From Calamus simplicifolius (Eukaryota; Streptophyta; Magnoliopsida; Arecales; Arecaceae): a DNA stretch of 64,000 bases. Of the stretch, positions 62,701 through 64,000 are shown one piece after another (positions within the stretch are counted from its first letter, which is position 1; each line of letters starts with the position of its first letter). Location of the stretch: the NCBI GenBank assembly GCA_900491605.1, contig UESW01003879.1, positions 366,583-430,582 on the forward strand, written 5' to 3'. The position numbers and the translations under genes were made by a program. A model generated the notes under the pieces. It worked only from the letters and a program-made list of their open reading frames with translations. It was not told the DNA's origin and made no database searches.

Positions 62701-63271
62701 AGTCAAAGTTCATAGAACAGACTTTCAAACGTGTCAACATAGTAAAATCTAGGGAAGAAAAAGGAAGGGAGTAGGGGAAATTTTAGCGCATATTAACACA
62801 AAAAAACCTAAAAAATGGAGAAATATTGAAGTAATTAACTACAGCAAATCTGTTTCCCAATTCTAGAAGAAAACTACTTTTTGCGCACAACAAACTATTA
62901 ATACAGAACAAGATCCATAAGCTATTCAATCTAAATTAGATAAGATTTAATTTTTTTTGGAAACAAAATCATCAAGGAACCAATAGAAACGGTCCTGACG
63001 GTTAGGATCTAAAGAACTAAAGTTGGGAACGCGCCCCCTATATCAAATAGTAAATAACAATCAAACGCAACAAATAGTTTAATACCAACAAATTTTATCA
63101 ACCTAAACACCGGAAAAATTGAATTCTTCAACTGGAATATGATCAGGAAGGCAGAAACGATTTTATAAAAAAACGAAAACAGATCGAAGCTTTTCGTTGG
63201 CGAAGGGAATCATACCCGGCGAGAACGTCAAAGTTCTTGGCCACAACCTTGAAGAAAGATCCCGAACTCAT
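56793..63271 (-). CDS. HVA22-like protein (TB2/DP1/HVA22 family)
   Basis: ER membrane protein of the reticulon-like DP1/Yop1 type that shapes tubules; plant members are often ABA- or stress-responsive. Coding exons: 63271-63216, 59382-59356, 59268-59146, 58067-57824, 56915-56793; total 573 nt, 190 aa, all phases agree and all borders are GT-AG. It starts MSSGSFFKVVAKNFDVLAG, followed by two hydrophobic hairpins: PVVTLVYPLYASVKAIE, WLTYWVLYSFITLFEMTFA, LPFWSYAKLMFNCWLVLPYF, then NGAAYVYEHFVRQLL. This is the conserved domain almost complete. The tail is hydrophilic (LAERYIEENGREAFEKLISK), ends in an acidic/aromatic motif (WSENYTIFDDHGRY) and fits the longer HVA22 subgroup. The second coding exon is only 27 nt. 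The first intron is 3.8 kb and contains retrotransposon debris. Start chosen as the only ATG opening the conserved N-terminus. Confidence 0.94.
56916..57823 (-). other. Intron 4 of the HVA22-like gene
   Basis: AT-rich. 57140-57170 has an old, tail-less match to the SINE core (CTTTTCCCAACTATTTGGGG). 57595-57675 has palindromic GGTATG/CATACC motifs of a dispersed repeat type also seen near 395-440 and 26060. No gene. Confidence 0.6.
58068..59145 (-). other. Intron 3 of the HVA22-like gene
   Basis: Low-complexity AT-rich DNA with a GA tract near 58590. 58290-58470 is slightly GC-richer with repeated TGCT/AGCA words but is not identifiable. Confidence 0.6.
59356..59382 (-). other. 27-nt exon of the HVA22-like gene
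   Basis: Codes the first hydrophobic strand segment (PVVTLVYP) and is flanked by TTGCAG acceptor and GTAAGT donor on the minus strand. Skipping it keeps the frame but deletes nine residues of the first membrane hairpin. Confidence 0.9.
61755..61871 (+). pseudogene. Decayed LTR-retrotransposon pol C-terminus
   Basis: Plus-strand translation gives LPVEETTWESYSTLVDKF, then stops, and a shifted frame gives LEDKLAIKS. This is the usual end of Ty3/gypsy pol (EATWED ... FP ... LEDKL), broken by at least two stops and a frame change. It is directly followed by a probable 3' LTR. Confidence 0.65.
61872..62240 (+). repeat. Probable 3' LTR remnant
   Basis: Starts TGTTAGGATCTCC straight after the pol remnant and a purine-rich AAGAGTAGTAGAA. 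It contains CTATAAATATGTAA (TATA) at 62067-62080 and a TTGATCAATGACA element, a common plant LTR layout. The right border is uncertain; no matching 5' LTR is seen in the window. Confidence 0.5.
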
Positions 63272-64000
63272 TCCTCCTCTTTGATCGCAACTTCCTTTCG
63301 CTCCCTTTCCTTGATCCAATATCTCAAAGGAATTTCTGGACTCGCTCGGTCAGAGACGGAACACCTTTTTATCGCCAGGGATGAGAGAGTGCGAATCTTT
63401 CCCCGTCCGAAATTTGAGTGTGAACCGAAGACGCACCGGGGCCGGTTCGCATCGATATTTTTAGCCCGCCGTCTCCGACTACAAAAATTAAACATTAAAT
63501 TTAATTTCTATTTATTTAAATACAATTTTATTTTAATTTCATAATTAAAATTTACTTACAAATTAATGTCGTCGTAAATTTTATTTCTTTTATAAATATA
63601 TTCTATAGTGATTGCATTCTAAAAAAAAGTGTTAACCATGTTTAACTCTATGATAATAGAAATAACAGGATATTTTGGAAGGAAAATCACTTAATTTTAT
63701 TTTATAATATGAATAGTTGATTTATTTCTTTTAGAAATAATTTATTTTACCAATCTTATGATTACACATAAAATTAGCGTTCATGAACGCAATATTTAGG
63801 GATGAACGAATAATGCAAATTTATACATGTAAATCTAAGGAAGAATATATAATCCAATTAAATTCAAAATAAATCATTTTGCAAGAAAAGAGAGGACATA
63901 GGTTTTATGAAAATGAAAGGGAAGTGGATTTTTCCTTCTTAATTACCTTAAAAAAATATTAAAATGGTTTTATGGTAAATTTGGGAAAGTTTTGTTAAAT
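63272..64000. other. 5' UTR and promoter side of the HVA22-like gene
   Basis: 63272-63480 is GC-richer and likely leader/core promoter of the minus-strand gene. 63480-64000 is very AT-rich. No ABRE cluster (ACGTG) was seen in the near upstream region, so ABA control is not supported by this sequence. Confidence 0.45.

Larger units (their letters stand above)
59383..63215 (-). other. Intron 1 of the HVA22-like gene (3.8 kb)
   Basis: AT-rich. 60525-60620 has a possible old SINE-like piece (GGTGAGACTTGGTGGTAAAG ... A9). 61755-62240 is the end of an LTR retrotransposon. The rest shows no recognisable element. Confidence 0.65.

Overview
This is a eukaryotic, plant nuclear window. It holds four recognisable host genes with GT-AG introns, set in AT-rich intergenic DNA full of transposable elements. 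The gene families (two-AP2 factor with a 9-nt exon, PH-RCC1-FYVE-BRX protein, HVA22, EB1) are plant-type. The SINE tails, GC-rich monocot-style exons and Tat-type Ty3/gypsy element suggest a monocot, possibly a palm; that last step is inference and weak.

Layout. 1-5178 (+): 3' part of an EB1 microtubule plus-end gene whose N-terminal exons lie off the left edge. 5179-12930: intergenic, with a 5'-truncated LINE end (RNase H, poly(A)), a GC-rich GGCACGGC-type repeat and a 293-bp hAT-like MITE. 12931-17152 (+): AP2-family transcription factor with two AP2 domains, eight coding exons, one of them 9 nt. 18666-35019 (-): PH-RCC1-FYVE-BRX gene in nine coding exons over 16 kb, convergent with the AP2 gene; its largest exon carries a one-base frameshift. 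36100-36434: second copy of the MITE. 37866-51101: complete 13.2-kb Ty3/gypsy Tat-type LTR retrotransposon with perfect 5-bp target duplication (CTTCA), LTRs built around a G-rich ~90-bp tandem array, gag-pol with a frameshift in RT, two RNase H domains, a 17-copy 98-bp internal satellite, and a spliced antisense gene before the 3' LTR. 51970-54489: a TIR element split by a 1.9-kb non-autonomous hAT element. 56793-63271 (-): HVA22/TB2-DP1 family gene in five coding exons, with a decayed LTR-retrotransposon end in its first intron.

The host genes do not form a pathway: cytoskeleton (EB1), transcription (AP2), phosphoinositide/polarity signalling (PRAF-type) and ER membrane shaping (HVA22). The most unusual content is in the repeats: four very short elements (36-117 bp) each flanked by perfect 13-17 bp target duplications and ending in (TTGAG)n, and the large retrotransposon with two unrelated internal tandem arrays and an antisense spliced gene. 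Exon borders were placed by eye from reading frame and GT/AG sites, without transcripts.
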